Assembly (NCBI GenBank): GCA_947488435.1
Contig: CANKZG010000001.1
Coordinates: 558,001-622,000 of the forward strand
DNA from: an uncultured Flavobacteriaceae bacterium
GTDB taxonomy: Bacteria; Bacteroidota; Bacteroidia; Flavobacteriales; Flavobacteriaceae
Length of the DNA stretch: 64,000 bases
Reading direction: 5' to 3'
In this document: positions 19,953 to 28,504 of the stretch, in pieces
Layout: each line of letters opens with the position of its first letter
Position numbering within the stretch: position 1 is the stretch's first letter
Translations under genes and position numbers: made by a program
Notes under the pieces: generated by a model
Databases searched by the model: none
What the model saw: only the letters and a program-made list of their open reading frames with translations
What the model was told of the DNA's origin: nothing

Positions 19953-20819
19953 ATGAGACCACTTTCAATTGCAAAACAAGTTACCAATAGGGATGGTGAA
20001 TCACTTAAAAGATATCTGGTTGATGTAAGCCGTCTCCCTATGATTACGGAAGATGACGAAGTCCAATTAGCGATTCTTATAAGAAAGGGCGACAATTTGG
20101 CTCTTGAAAAGTTGGTCAATTCCAATTTGAGGTTTGTTATATCCGTAGCCAAACAATATCAAGGTCGGGGTTTGAAATTACTTGATTTGATAAATGAGGG
20201 AAATCTCGGATTGGTTAGGGCCGCCTCCCGATTCGATGAGACCCGCGGGTTTAAATTCATTTCCTATGCCGTTTGGTGGATACGCCAAGGGATACTTCAA
20301 GCGTTAACAGAATCGGCAAGAATGGTGAGATTGCCTTTGAACAAAATAAGCGTAATCAACAAGATAACCAAAGCTTCCTCCAATTTCGAACAAATCCACC
20401 AACGGCTCCCATATGCCGAGGAAATCTCGGAATTGATTGACGTTTCCCTTGCTGAGGTCCAAATCTGTATGAAACATTCCATGTGGCCCATGTCAATGGA
20501 TGAAACATTAAATACCGAAGGTGACCACTTTACATTATATGAAGTTTTAAGTTCGAGCAATTTAGATAGCCCTGAAAAGGGTCTTATTAAAAATTCATTA
20601 AGGACAGAATTGGAGGGATTGCTCGGTATCCTTTCAGATCGTGAGGCATACGTGATCAAGAAGTACTACGGCATCGGAACCAATAATACAATGGGAATGG
20701 ATCAAATTGCCTACCAACTGGGCATTACGACAGAACGGATAAGACAGATAAAAACGAGGGGATTGTTGCGTTTAAGGGAATCCTCAAAGTGCGATTTCCT
20801 TAAGGAATATTTGGAATAG
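19953..20819 (+). CDS. Divergent RpoD-like (group 2) sigma factor
   Basis: A 288-residue sigma-70 with the short Bacteroidota layout: N-terminus MRPLSIAKQVTNRDGESLKRYL, region 2 NLRFVISVAKQYQGRGLKLLDLINEGNLGL, WWIRQGILQAL in 2.4, and region 4 DREAYVIKKYYGIG with HTH TTERIRQIKTRGLLRLR. It is close to housekeeping RpoD but many positions differ (for example DVSRLPMITEDD), so it looks like an extra, alternative sigma. Its place among stress-type genes suggests a private regulon. Its base use is richer in G and C than genes to the left. Confidence 0.88.
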   Translation: MRPLSIAKQVTNRDGESLKRYLVDVSRLPMITEDDEVQLAILIRKGDNLALEKLVNSNLRFVISVAKQYQGRGLKLLDLINEGNLGLVRAASRFDETRGFKFISYAVWWIRQGILQALTESARMVRLPLNKISVINKITKASSNFEQIHQRLPYAEEISELIDVSLAEVQICMKHSMWPMSMDETLNTEGDHFTLYEVLSSSNLDSPEKGLIKNSLRTELEGLLGILSDREAYVIKKYYGIGTNNTMGMDQIAYQLGITTERIRQIKTRGLLRLRESSKCDFLKEYLE

Positions 20820-21107
20820 GTCCTGTTTTTGAATAGTTGCTTTATCAATAAGAACAAGTCTCATTTTTAATCATCCAATATCTTTTTAGGTTGGATTCAA
20901 AAGTTAAATAATGATTTTGTGTTCATGCATCAAAACACCAGTTATTGACTACCTTTAAGAAGCAATTGCTTTCACTTTCTTCAAGGACATTAGATTCCTA
21001 TTGTTCAGGCAGAAAACCTGTTTTTAACTGTCCAGGATTTAAAATGTAAAAGTCCATTGATCGTTATGTGTCAGCTAGGTAACCACCTTTACTTTTAAAC
21101 TAAGGAT

Positions 21108-21668
21108 ATGAGATTATACATAAAATACATGGTCAGTCTTCGTTGTAAAATGTTGGTGAAGGAAGAATTGATAAAGTTGGGACTAGATTACGTTAAATTG
21201 AATCTAGGCATGGTTGAAACTACGGGGGAAATTACCCATGAAAAGCGAATTCAATTCAAGAATAATCTACTCAAGTCCGGATTGGAATTGTTGGATGATA
21301 AGAAGAGTATATTAATCGAAAGAATAAAAAATGTAATAGTTGAAATGGTTCATTACCATGATGAAATTCCAAAAACAAATTATTCTGGTTATTTAAGCGA
21401 AAAATTGGAATACGATTACACCTATTTGGCGAATACATTTTCTGAAGTGCAAGGAATCACCATACAGCACTATATTATCAAACATAAAATCGAAAAGGTG
21501 AAAGAATTATTGTTATATAATGAGCTTAACTTGGCGGAAATTGCCTATAAACTCCACTACAGCAGCCCATCGCATTTGTCAAATCAATTCAAAAAAGTTA
21601 CTGGTCTCACACCATCTTTCTTCAAAAAAATGAAGAAAAAAAGACAGCAAAATCTGGAAAACCTGTGA
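21108..21668 (+). CDS. AraC-type HTH transcriptional regulator
   Basis: A 186-residue protein. The N-terminal half (MRLYIKYMVSLRCKMLVKEEL) is a small domain I know from Bacteroidota stress regulators but cannot name. The C-terminal half is an AraC double HTH: LAEIAYKLHYSSPSHLSNQFKKVTGLTPSFFKK. It contains no classical ligand-binding cupin. Likely controls neighbouring small stress genes. Confidence 0.85.
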   Translation: MRLYIKYMVSLRCKMLVKEELIKLGLDYVKLNLGMVETTGEITHEKRIQFKNNLLKSGLELLDDKKSILIERIKNVIVEMVHYHDEIPKTNYSGYLSEKLEYDYTYLANTFSEVQGITIQHYIIKHKIEKVKELLLYNELNLAEIAYKLHYSSPSHLSNQFKKVTGLTPSFFKKMKKKRQQNLENL

Positions 21669-21771
21669 TATATGTAAGGATCACAAATATTTATATAGCA
21701 AAATTCCTTTGGTTCTGTCGCATCTTTACTTGCTGTTATGATGTTAATGAACAGGACTAAATACACAACAT

Positions 21772-21909
21772 ATGGACATATTCGAAAAGAACAATTTGGT
21801 TTACGGTATTCTCAAAAAATTAAGAAATGTCTTTAGGTCTGTATTCGATAATGAAAGCCAAGAAACTGCAAGTCGGAGGGAATTGGAGAAAAACCTAAAA
21901 CCCAATTGA
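21772..21909 (+). CDS. Possible 45-residue protein
   Basis: ATG to TGA encodes MDIFEKNNLVYGILKKLRNV... ending ...LEKNLKPN, an amphipathic helical-looking peptide. It lies between the AraC-type gene and a terminator at 22023-22059, which supports a transcript here. No family recognised. Confidence 0.35.
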   Translation: MDIFEKNNLVYGILKKLRNVFRSVFDNESQETASRRELEKNLKPN

Positions 21910-22022
21910 TCAAAATCAAGAAATGACCCTGGGCAATTTCAAATACATGGTCTGAACAATACTGGGAGAAAGAGAATTCAATTTTGTTTATTGATAAGTG
22001 CTTTTAGATTATTTAAAGGCCC

Positions 22023-22059
22023 AAAAAAGAGCAGGAACTAAAAAACACTGCTCTTTTTT
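22023..22059 (+). terminator. Intrinsic terminator in the island
   Basis: AAAAAAGAGCAG (22023-22034) pairs with CTGCTCTTTTTT (22048-22059): a 12-bp stem, 13-base loop, U-rich arm. Confidence 0.75.
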
Positions 22060-22147
22060 CTTAAAAAGGCAAAAGGGCTGGTATTGTAGCAACTATTGTT
22101 TTGTTAAGCAATTTTATTTCGAAAGTAGCAATGATAAATTATACTCC

Positions 22148-22216
22148 ATGAAAAAGTGCGCTATCTGTTTTGTGCTTTTATTAATAATTTTGGGGGTCGC
22201 TGTCTCACTTTCATAA
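22148..22216 (+). CDS. Tiny hydrophobic peptide, 22 residues
   Basis: MKKCAICFVLLLIILGVAVSLS: two Lys, then one hydrophobic segment. It is 19 bases upstream of the Lys-rich peptide gene. It could be a membrane micropeptide or a leader. A longer GTG-initiated frame from 21998 runs through the terminator and is rejected. Confidence 0.4.
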   Translation: MKKCAICFVLLLIILGVAVSLS

Positions 22217-22235
22217 AACAATAAAAAATAAAATT

Positions 22236-22352
22236 ATGTCGAGAGAAAAAGAAGGGAAACAGAAATCAGGAAAAACAACGCCATCTAGTACGGCGAAAGA
22301 GAAAAAAGCCGCCAAAAGGGTAAAACGGGATGCCAAAAAAAGAACAGAATAG
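22236..22352 (+). CDS. Lysine-rich 38-residue protein
   Basis: Encodes MSREKEGKQKSGKTTPSSTAKEKKAAKRVK and six to eight further mostly basic residues. Nearly half of the residues are Lys or Arg, there is almost no hydrophobic core, and it is probably disordered and nucleic-acid binding. It sits in a run of small stress-island genes with the cupin 33 bases downstream. No family assigned. Confidence 0.55.
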   Translation: MSREKEGKQKSGKTTPSSTAKEKKAAKRVKRDAKKRTE

Positions 22353-22385
22353 AGCGAAAGGAACACTACTTTATACTATTTAATC

Positions 22386-22715
22386 ATGGACACAGGTGAA
22401 TTTGAAAAATCCATTACGTTTAACCTAGCTGATATACTGGAGTTCAAGTCCAATGCCATTGTGGTAAAAAACATAAGTGTTCAGAATAATTGTGTTATAC
22501 AGGCATTCGCATTTGATTTTGGCAAGGTATTTTCCTATAAAGAATCTCCATTTATCCGCTTTATTCATATTATTGAAGGAAAGGCTGAGATTGTCATAGA
22601 TGGTAATTCCACCTTTATGCAGAATGGGGATTCCATACTTATCCCTGCATGTTCTTTCAGTTCAATTGAAGCAAATCATAAATTCAAGATGATTTGTACT
22701 ACTATTAAAAACTAA
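22386..22715 (+). CDS. Small cupin-domain protein
   Basis: A 109-residue single cupin. FIRFIHIIEGKAEIVIDGNSTFMQNGDSILIPACSFSSIEA follows the beta-barrel pattern, but the usual HxH of motif 1 is missing (SPFIRF), so metal binding is doubtful. It resembles the sensor half of AraC proteins without the HTH; it might work with the AraC-type protein at 21108. Confidence 0.65.
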   Translation: MDTGEFEKSITFNLADILEFKSNAIVVKNISVQNNCVIQAFAFDFGKVFSYKESPFIRFIHIIEGKAEIVIDGNSTFMQNGDSILIPACSFSSIEANHKFKMICTTIKN

Positions 22716-22944
22716 CTATACATCATGAATGTACAATTAGAAGTTGACACAATGGTTTGAAATAAGAGGTGTAATATACGCTAAGTTAGGTCTTTCAATA
22801 GCTTGTTGTACGATTGTATCCTCCTAGAACTCATTTCCGTACCCTTCAGAACGGACCTGTAGCAAATGAACCGGTCTATTATGAGGGTAATTAAAACCCT
22901 GTGAAGATTTCATTATTGATTTGGACAACTAAATAGTAGAACTT

Positions 22945-24024
22945 ATGAAAGCTAAAGCTTTGGTTTATTGTGAAAATGAATTTGGTAGTATAGACGGTAA
23001 AGTGGCCAATGGACTTATTCGGCAATCGGAGACCTATGATATTGTTGGGGTCATTGATAGTTCAAAGGCTGGTCAGGACGCTGGCGAGTATCTTGATGGT
23101 GTAAAAAATGCAATTCCCATTTTCGAGAATATTTCACTGGCTTTAGAAGAATTAAACAGTATCCCTGAATATTTTATCTATGGTATCGCCCCACTCGCTT
23201 CCTTTTTAAGCGATGAACAAAAGGAAGTTATTTTTACTGCTATGAAAAGTGGGATAAATATCGTTAACGGTCTTCCTGAGTTTTTCAACGAGAATACTCA
23301 ATTTGCTCGTATGGCCCGTAATTATGGAGTAACCATACTGGATGTTAGAAAGCCACCAAAACGTGAAAACCTCCATAACTTTTCAGGACGTATTCAAGAG
23401 GTGAAGGTTCCGATAATCACGGTAATGGGAACCGATTGTGCGGTGGGTAAAAGAACCTCTGCATTAGTTTTGGTGGAAGCCCTACGGAATGAAGGTTTGA
23501 ATGCTGTCTTTGTGACAACTGGCCAAACAGGCTTGCTCCAAGGCTCCAAATACGGGGTAGCCATAGATGTCTTAACTTCTGGGTTCGCTGCCGGTGAAGT
23601 TGAAAACGCCATCTTAAATGCATATGATCAAGAAGGGCCGGACATCATCGTCGTTGAAGGACAGGGAGCATTGAGTCACCCTGCATTTACTTCTTCAAGT
23701 GCGATTCTACGAGGAGCAACCCCCGACGCAATTATCCTTCAGCATCCCCCAAAGCGGAAAAGTTATTGTGATTACCCTAAAATTCCTTTACTGGACTTGG
23801 TAGACGAGATTGAAATGATAGAGGTATTCTCAAAGTCAAAAGTTATCGCCATCACTATTAACCACGAAAATATGACCCTGCTCGAAGTGAATCAGATTAT
23901 ACAGCAGTATGAATCTGAATATGATCTGCCCGTTGCAGATGTGTTGATACATGGATGCGATAAACTGGTAAAGGAGTTAATCAAAATATTTCCAGAGTTA
24001 AAAAGAGAGTCGGTGTTGGTTTGA
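22945..24024 (+). CDS. DUF1611 (DgcN-like) P-loop protein
   Basis: A 359-residue protein with an N-terminal Rossmann-like domain and a C-terminal P-loop domain with Walker A GTDCAVGKRTSA (about residues 158-169) and a QGALSHPA motif. Family members called DgcN act in D-glutamate catabolism (reported as an N-acetyltransferase) beside an epimerase. Here the partner is a fold-type III racemase and a D,D-dipeptidase, consistent with a D-amino-acid role. Its TGA overlaps the racemase TTG start by 3 bases. An AGGGT/ACCCT inverted repeat (22884-22900) lies upstream. Confidence 0.8.
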   Translation: MKAKALVYCENEFGSIDGKVANGLIRQSETYDIVGVIDSSKAGQDAGEYLDGVKNAIPIFENISLALEELNSIPEYFIYGIAPLASFLSDEQKEVIFTAMKSGINIVNGLPEFFNENTQFARMARNYGVTILDVRKPPKRENLHNFSGRIQEVKVPIITVMGTDCAVGKRTSALVLVEALRNEGLNAVFVTTGQTGLLQGSKYGVAIDVLTSGFAAGEVENAILNAYDQEGPDIIVVEGQGALSHPAFTSSSAILRGATPDAIILQHPPKRKSYCDYPKIPLLDLVDEIEMIEVFSKSKVIAITINHENMTLLEVNQIIQQYESEYDLPVADVLIHGCDKLVKELIKIFPELKRESVLV

Positions 24025-25106
24025 AACTCCCTAGGATAGATATAAATTTGGAAAAAATTGCCCACAACGTGCAACAGTTGAAAACACTGTATGGTGCTAA
24101 GGGAATTAATCTAATAGGGGTCACCAAAGTGATCGGAGGAAATCCAATAATTGCTGACATCTTGGTCAAGAATGGCATTGAAATTCTTGCAGACTCTAGA
24201 ATTTCGAATATTATAAAAATGCGAAAAGCGGGTATACGAGCACAATACCTCTTACTCAGAACACCTGCGCTCAGTCAAGTGGAAGAGGTAATTATCCATA
24301 CCCACATAAGTCTAAATTCTGAATTGGAAGTTCTAAAGAAACTCTCGGAATATGCCTCAAGAAACCATGTCATACATGGGGTTGTTCTTATGGTAGAACT
24401 TGGTGACTTACGAGAAGGAATCATGCCATCTGAAATGAATGCAATTGTAAAGGAAGTCCTGAACCTGAAAGGCCTGTCCTTATTAGGTATCGGAACAAAT
24501 CTTGCATGCTTTGGAGGAATAAGTCCTGATGCAGACAAAATGAACGAACTATCTTCAATAGCTATCCGTTTGGAAGAAAAATTTAAAATCAACTTAGCCA
24601 TGGTGTCCGGTGGAAACTCTGCAAATTACAACTGGTTTAAGTCCTCGAAGGATGTAGGCGGAATAAATAGTTTACGACTGGGCGAATCTATTTTTTTAGG
24701 TAGAGAACCACTCTGTAGAAAACCAATACCAGGGCTTTTTACCGATATTTTCACTTTAATGGCAGAGGTTATCGAAGCAAAACGAAAACCATCACAACCC
24801 TATGGGGAGGTATATCAAAACGCGAATGGTGATACTCCAAAGTTTGAGAATAAAGGCTTGATGGATAGGGCCGTTCTCGCGATTGGAATGCAAGATGTCA
24901 CGGTTTCAGGAATTACTCCAAAACAAAAAATAATTGTGTTGGGGGCCAGCAGTGATCATATGTTGATAGATAATACCGAAACAAGTTTAAAAGTGGGCGA
25001 TACCGTAGCCTTCGACCTCAATTATTGTGCGCTATTAAGGGCATTTGGCTCTCCAAACATTTCAAAAAACACGATCAACTTATATGAATGTGCAAGCATA
25101 CTGTGA
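24021..25106 (+). CDS. Alanine/ornithine racemase-family PLP enzyme
   Basis: A 361-residue fold-type III racemase. The PLP Lys lies in LIGVTKVIGG (about residue 39), with SGGNSAN and RLGESIFLGR for phosphate binding. It belongs to the YhfX/Orr-like group rather than canonical Alr. The start is TTG 24021, overlapping the DUF1611 stop; no ATG is available in the first 60 residues, so coupling is likely. Substrate is probably a D/L-amino acid such as alanine or ornithine. Confidence 0.85.
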   Translation: MKLPRIDINLEKIAHNVQQLKTLYGAKGINLIGVTKVIGGNPIIADILVKNGIEILADSRISNIIKMRKAGIRAQYLLLRTPALSQVEEVIIHTHISLNSELEVLKKLSEYASRNHVIHGVVLMVELGDLREGIMPSEMNAIVKEVLNLKGLSLLGIGTNLACFGGISPDADKMNELSSIAIRLEEKFKINLAMVSGGNSANYNWFKSSKDVGGINSLRLGESIFLGREPLCRKPIPGLFTDIFTLMAEVIEAKRKPSQPYGEVYQNANGDTPKFENKGLMDRAVLAIGMQDVTVSGITPKQKIIVLGASSDHMLIDNTETSLKVGDTVAFDLNYCALLRAFGSPNISKNTINLYECASIL

Positions 25107-25758
25107 CGCAGTCGAGACAAAAGACCTTCAGCATAAACTTTTAGCCCCCTCCATTTGGATTCGAGAAAATCATTCACAACTGGTGAGTTTGATGGATACG
25201 AATTTTAATTTGATTTTTGAACCATCAATTTTGGAAGATTATCAATACTTGGTCCGGGAAGCTATTATCGAAAAAATAGGCCGGATCAGCAAAGTATTGG
25301 ACCAGCAAGATAAAATTCTGATCATTCGCTCCGTCTGGAGGTCTTTTGAACATCAGCGACTTCTTTGGGAGACCACATTTGCTTCCTTTAAAAAAAAACA
25401 TCCAGAAAAATCTGATGATGATATTAAACAGATCATCAGTTATTTCATCGCTGCTCCTACACAGTCCATGCATGTAACAGGTGGAGCAGTGGACGCTTTG
25501 ATCTATGATAAGATCGAAGATTGTGTAATGAATTTTGGCACCAACAGCGGATTAGAGATTGACCTTTCGAAAAAGTGCTATCCCTACTATCCAGATATTA
25601 ATCCCGAAGCGAAGAAAAATAGAGCCCTGCTAATCAATTTATTTGAGGATGAAGGTTTTGTATGTGACCTAAAAGAGTATTGGCATTTTGATTACGGCAA
25701 TATTATTTGGGCGATCGAAAAAGAAAAGGAGTATGCCATTTATGGACCGGTAACTTAG
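25084..25758 (+). CDS. D-Ala-D-Ala dipeptidase, VanX/DdpX type (M15D)
   Basis: A 224-residue zinc peptidase. It carries SMHVTGGAVDAL (SxHxxGxAxD, zinc His and Asp) and EYWHFDYG (catalytic Glu and zinc His). No signal peptide, so cytosolic. It overlaps the racemase by 23 bases when started at ATG 25084. It would hydrolyse D-Ala-D-Ala, freeing D-Ala for the racemase upstream. No vanHA ligase is nearby, so vancomycin resistance is unlikely; turnover of cell-wall dipeptide fits better. Confidence 0.87.
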   Translation: MNVQAYCDAVETKDLQHKLLAPSIWIRENHSQLVSLMDTNFNLIFEPSILEDYQYLVREAIIEKIGRISKVLDQQDKILIIRSVWRSFEHQRLLWETTFASFKKKHPEKSDDDIKQIISYFIAAPTQSMHVTGGAVDALIYDKIEDCVMNFGTNSGLEIDLSKKCYPYYPDINPEAKKNRALLINLFEDEGFVCDLKEYWHFDYGNIIWAIEKEKEYAIYGPVT

Positions 25759-25852
25759 ATGTGTGAACCGAATGAATGAAAAGTAAGGGTTTGATTTCCC
25801 TGTTAGAGCCAAAAGACGTTTGCGAGATAACAATTATCGTATACTATGAAAC

Positions 25853-25875
25853 AAAAAAAAGGGCTTTCGCCCTCT
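25853..25875 (-). terminator. Terminator of the 40-residue gene
   Basis: Minus strand AGGGC-gaaa-GCCCT followed by T7, 17 bases past the stop codon. It may also serve the plus-strand operon weakly (CCCTCTTT). Confidence 0.8.
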
Positions 25876-25891
25876 TTAACATTCATGATTC

Positions 25892-26014
25892 TTAAGAAAA
25901 CCGCATTAGCATGGGTGCGGTACGTTTTCGGCGATTTTTCCAGCTCTCATGACGGGTCATGGGTTTAACAACGCTTAGATTGTTGTCCGGAGACACTATC
26001 TTTATCTGCTTCAT
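25892..26014 (-). CDS. 40-residue basic protein with its own promoter and terminator
   Basis: Encodes MKQIKIVSPDNNLSVVKPMT...KNRRKRTAPMLMRFS. A -7 box TATCTTTG lies about 70 bases upstream and a strong terminator just downstream, so promoter, leader, ORF and terminator are all present. The leader contains an inverted repeat GGTGT-N5-ACACC (26045-26059), a possible operator. The protein is basic (RHESWKNRRKR) and could bind nucleic acid. No family recognised. Confidence 0.6.
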   Translation of the reverse strand: MKQIKIVSPDNNLSVVKPMTRHESWKNRRKRTAPMLMRFS

Positions 26015-26083
26015 AATTCCTTCTTTGTTAACTTACTTGTGATAGGTGTAATACACACCTTTATCTACACATCTTATAAGACG

Positions 26084-26091
26084 CAAAGATA
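26084..26091 (-). promoter_or_regulatory. -7 box of the 40-residue gene
   Basis: The minus strand reads TATCTTTG, an exact TAnnTTTG; a TTG lies 22 bases further upstream on that strand. Confidence 0.5.
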
Positions 26092-26496
26092 GTCTAACGT
26101 AACATGATTAGGGCAAGTTTAACAAGATACTAAGACATATAAAATAACCAATAAGAGCTATTTTAACTTAAATTCTTGACACTTCCGGCCTGCTGACAAG
26201 ACCTCTCTTATAGCGCAAAAGGCCATATAGTTGTCAAACACCCCTAGAACACCTTGTTGAAGCTTAAAATGCCCTCTGGGTTTAAAAAAATCTTCCGCTA
26301 GGGGCGAATAGTCCAATACTTTTTTTTTGTGCCAAAATCACCTCTTTTTTAAGACCGCAAACTTTAAATTGATAAGACGTGAGCCAATAGCATCTCATCT
26401 CGAATTCTGCATGTGTGATTTATGTAAGATTGTCCTGGATTAGTACAGCATGCCTGAATACGTGAAATCCTATCTTTATAATTAAACTTGATTACT
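26092..26496. other. Intergenic stretch before the prohibitin gene
   Basis: No gene seen. CCCCTAG (26241-26247) and CTAGGGG (26298-26304) form an inverted repeat around a CCCTCTGGG core. A -7 like TATCTTTA precedes the prohibitin ATG by about 20 bases. Confidence 0.35.
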
Positions 26497-27345
26497 ATGG
26501 ATAATGACCCTATGGGCGAAATAAAGAACATACTGAAAAAAGGTCAATGGAGAAAATTGTTCGTTATTGGTGCATTGATAATATTACTGTTTGCATTTAA
26601 ACCATGGGTTCAGATTGGCGCAGGTGAGCGAGGAGTTGTCCAGAATTTTGGTGCCGTGCAGGAAAACGTCTTGAATGAGGGAATCCATTTTAAAATACCT
26701 ATTGTACAGACCGTCATTCTAATGGACGTAAAAATTCAAAAGGCTATGACAGATGCAGCTTCTTCCTCATCTGATTTACAGGATGTGGATTTATCCGTGG
26801 CCCTCAATTACCATATCATACCTGACAAAGCCAATTTGGTATATCAAACGATTGGGGTAGAATTCAAGGAACGTATCATTGATCCTGCCATACAGGAAGT
26901 AATGAAAGCAGTGTCTGCCAGGTATACAGCCGAGGAATTGATAACCAAAAGACCGGCCGTTAGTACTGAAATGCAACAAGCACTGACATCACGATTGCTC
27001 GCTTCGAATATATCGGTTGACGCTTTTTCAATTATTTCATTTAGTTTTTCCCAAACCTTTACTGATGCCATTGAGGCAAAACAAACCGCCGAGCAAAATG
27101 CACTGAAGGCAAAAAGGGACTTGGACAGGATAAAGGTCGAAGCTCAACAGACCATTGCCGCGGCAACAGCCGAAGCTGAAGCGCTACGATTACAAAAAAT
27201 GAATATTTCACCAGACCTTATCGAACTCAGGAAGATAGAAGCAAACCTTAAGGCCATAGAAAAGTGGAACGGCATTTTACCTGAGGTGACCGGTGCAGGC
27301 GCAATTCCATTTATTGGGGTTGGTGATGCAATTAAAAACAAATAA
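26497..27345 (+). CDS. Prohibitin/SPFH-family membrane protein
   Basis: A 282-residue protein with a single N-terminal membrane helix (LFVIGALIILLFAF) and an SPFH domain: GERGVVQNFGAVQENVLNEGIHF and DLSVALNYHI, then a coiled coil AKRDLDRIKVEAQQTIAAATAEAEALR. Such proteins form membrane scaffolds that steady proteases or lipid domains under stress. ATG 26497 is preferred over TTG 26488. A small membrane protein follows by 43 bases. Confidence 0.9.
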   Translation: MDNDPMGEIKNILKKGQWRKLFVIGALIILLFAFKPWVQIGAGERGVVQNFGAVQENVLNEGIHFKIPIVQTVILMDVKIQKAMTDAASSSSDLQDVDLSVALNYHIIPDKANLVYQTIGVEFKERIIDPAIQEVMKAVSARYTAEELITKRPAVSTEMQQALTSRLLASNISVDAFSIISFSFSQTFTDAIEAKQTAEQNALKAKRDLDRIKVEAQQTIAAATAEAEALRLQKMNISPDLIELRKIEANLKAIEKWNGILPEVTGAGAIPFIGVGDAIKNK

Positions 27346-27388
27346 GAAGAATAGAATATCTTGAGGTTTGAGTATAGCATCTACAATT

Positions 27389-27604
27389 ATGACGTTATTT
27401 TTTATCCACCTTATAGTGGGCAGTATTCGAGGATTGCACAGATATCGAATGATTGAAAAGTACCAATACCATTATTATAGTGACCCTCCTATGAATCTTT
27501 TGGGTAAACTAGCACATAATTGGCTGAATAGCATCTTCAGTTGGACTACTTTTTTACTTTCAGCTTCCTTGACCATTCTTCTGTTTATAATTTTCAATAC
27601 ATGA
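27389..27604 (+). CDS. Small two-helix membrane protein
   Basis: A 71-residue protein with hydrophobic segments LFFIHLIVGSI and FLLSASLTILLFIIF flanking a polar stretch. It follows the prohibitin gene closely and may be a partner in the membrane. A TTG at 27368 would add 7 residues. Family not recognised. Confidence 0.6.
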   Translation: MTLFFIHLIVGSIRGLHRYRMIEKYQYHYYSDPPMNLLGKLAHNWLNSIFSWTTFLLSASLTILLFIIFNT

Positions 27605-28177
27605 ATTCATTATCTATGAAAGAAACCTGCTTGGAATCCACTCTATATTGGACCGAAAATGCTATCGATAAAGATGAAACAATACTCTGGAAGGTATTGC
27701 CCTAGTATAAGCTTTCGTAAGCATATCACGGTGGATATTTCCTCCACACTATCTCGTCAAATCAATACACTCTCAATAAATGAGATGATAAAACTTTCCA
27801 CAATGTGTTTATCCCCTCGTAGTGGATACTTTTCAAGTATAACCGACAGAACCTCATCGAAAACAACTATTTCTTCCATCCTCAATGCTTCTTTGCTACA
27901 AAATGAATATCCATCTTTATCCCGTCCAAGAAAGACCCCTTTTATTCTTTATTCTGCTTTTTTCTTGGGGAGAGGAAAAGCCCAATGAAATCAGAGATAT
28001 AAAAATCAACATCGTTCCCATATTTATCTTAATTTCGTTTAAAAGGTAGCTTAACTGTTGTGAATTAAGTTCAAGAACTCTCTTGTCATCCAGATATCTC
28101 GTTTATTTTCAAATCTAGATCATCGGCAATCAATGGTTAGTTTCGGTTACTGATTAAGAAAATAACAGACAAGATGT
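27605..28177. other. Region without a clear gene
   Basis: A 109-codon plus-strand frame (27659-27988) is Ser/Thr/Arg-rich and looks like antisense noise. The minus strand has a more protein-like 40-codon frame (27757-27879) that reads on past a single TGA for about 35 further codons, so a decayed gene is possible. Nothing is recognisable by motif. Confidence 0.35.
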
Positions 28178-28205
28178 AAAATGCCATCTTTAAAGATGGC
28201 ATTTT
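28178..28205. terminator. Terminator after the cold-shock gene
   Basis: AAAATGCCATCTTT/AAAGATGGCATTTT is a fully self-complementary 28-base hairpin 23 bases past the csp stop; works in either direction. Confidence 0.7.
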
Positions 28206-28228
28206 AACTGTTCTGGAAAATAAGAGGT

Positions 28229-28423
28229 TTATTTGACCAATTCAACATTGACCGCGTTCATTCCCTTTTCGCTTCTCTCCAAAGTGAATTTGACGTTGTC
28301 GTTCTCGCGAATTTCATCGATAAGACCACTCTGATGAACAAAGACGTCCTCATCGGAATCTGTGGGTTTGATAAAACCAAAACCTTTGGCACTATTGAAA
28401 AATTTTACTGTTCCTTCTTTCAT
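28229..28423 (-). CDS. Cold-shock protein (CspA family)
   Basis: A 64-residue single OB-fold RNA chaperone. RNP1 KGFGFI and RNP2 DVFVHQS are intact. The start is ATG 28423 (MKEGTVKFFN); a longer frame to 28477 adds an unlikely AT-rich leader. It sits 81 bases downstream of the desaturase on the same strand, a pairing that suits membrane and RNA adaptation to cold. Confidence 0.95.
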   Translation of the reverse strand: MKEGTVKFFNSAKGFGFIKPTDSDEDVFVHQSGLIDEIRENDNVKFTLERSEKGMNAVNVELVK

Positions 28424-28504
28424 TACTTTATATTTATTGTTTATTATTCTATTCAATATTTGTTTTATAATATTCATTGTTTTATTGTGTTAAATATTGC
28501 GTCC

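Noticed and set aside
21998-22216. 72-residue GTG-initiated ORF
   Set aside because: It runs through a strong terminator hairpin; only its last 22 codons from ATG 22148 look plausible.
22945-25758. Vancomycin-resistance cluster
   Set aside because: A VanX-type enzyme is present, but no D-Ala-D-Lac ligase, VanH or two-component regulator.
27659-27988. 109-residue plus-strand ORF
   Set aside because: Ser/Thr/Arg-rich with no motifs; the opposite strand is more protein-like.
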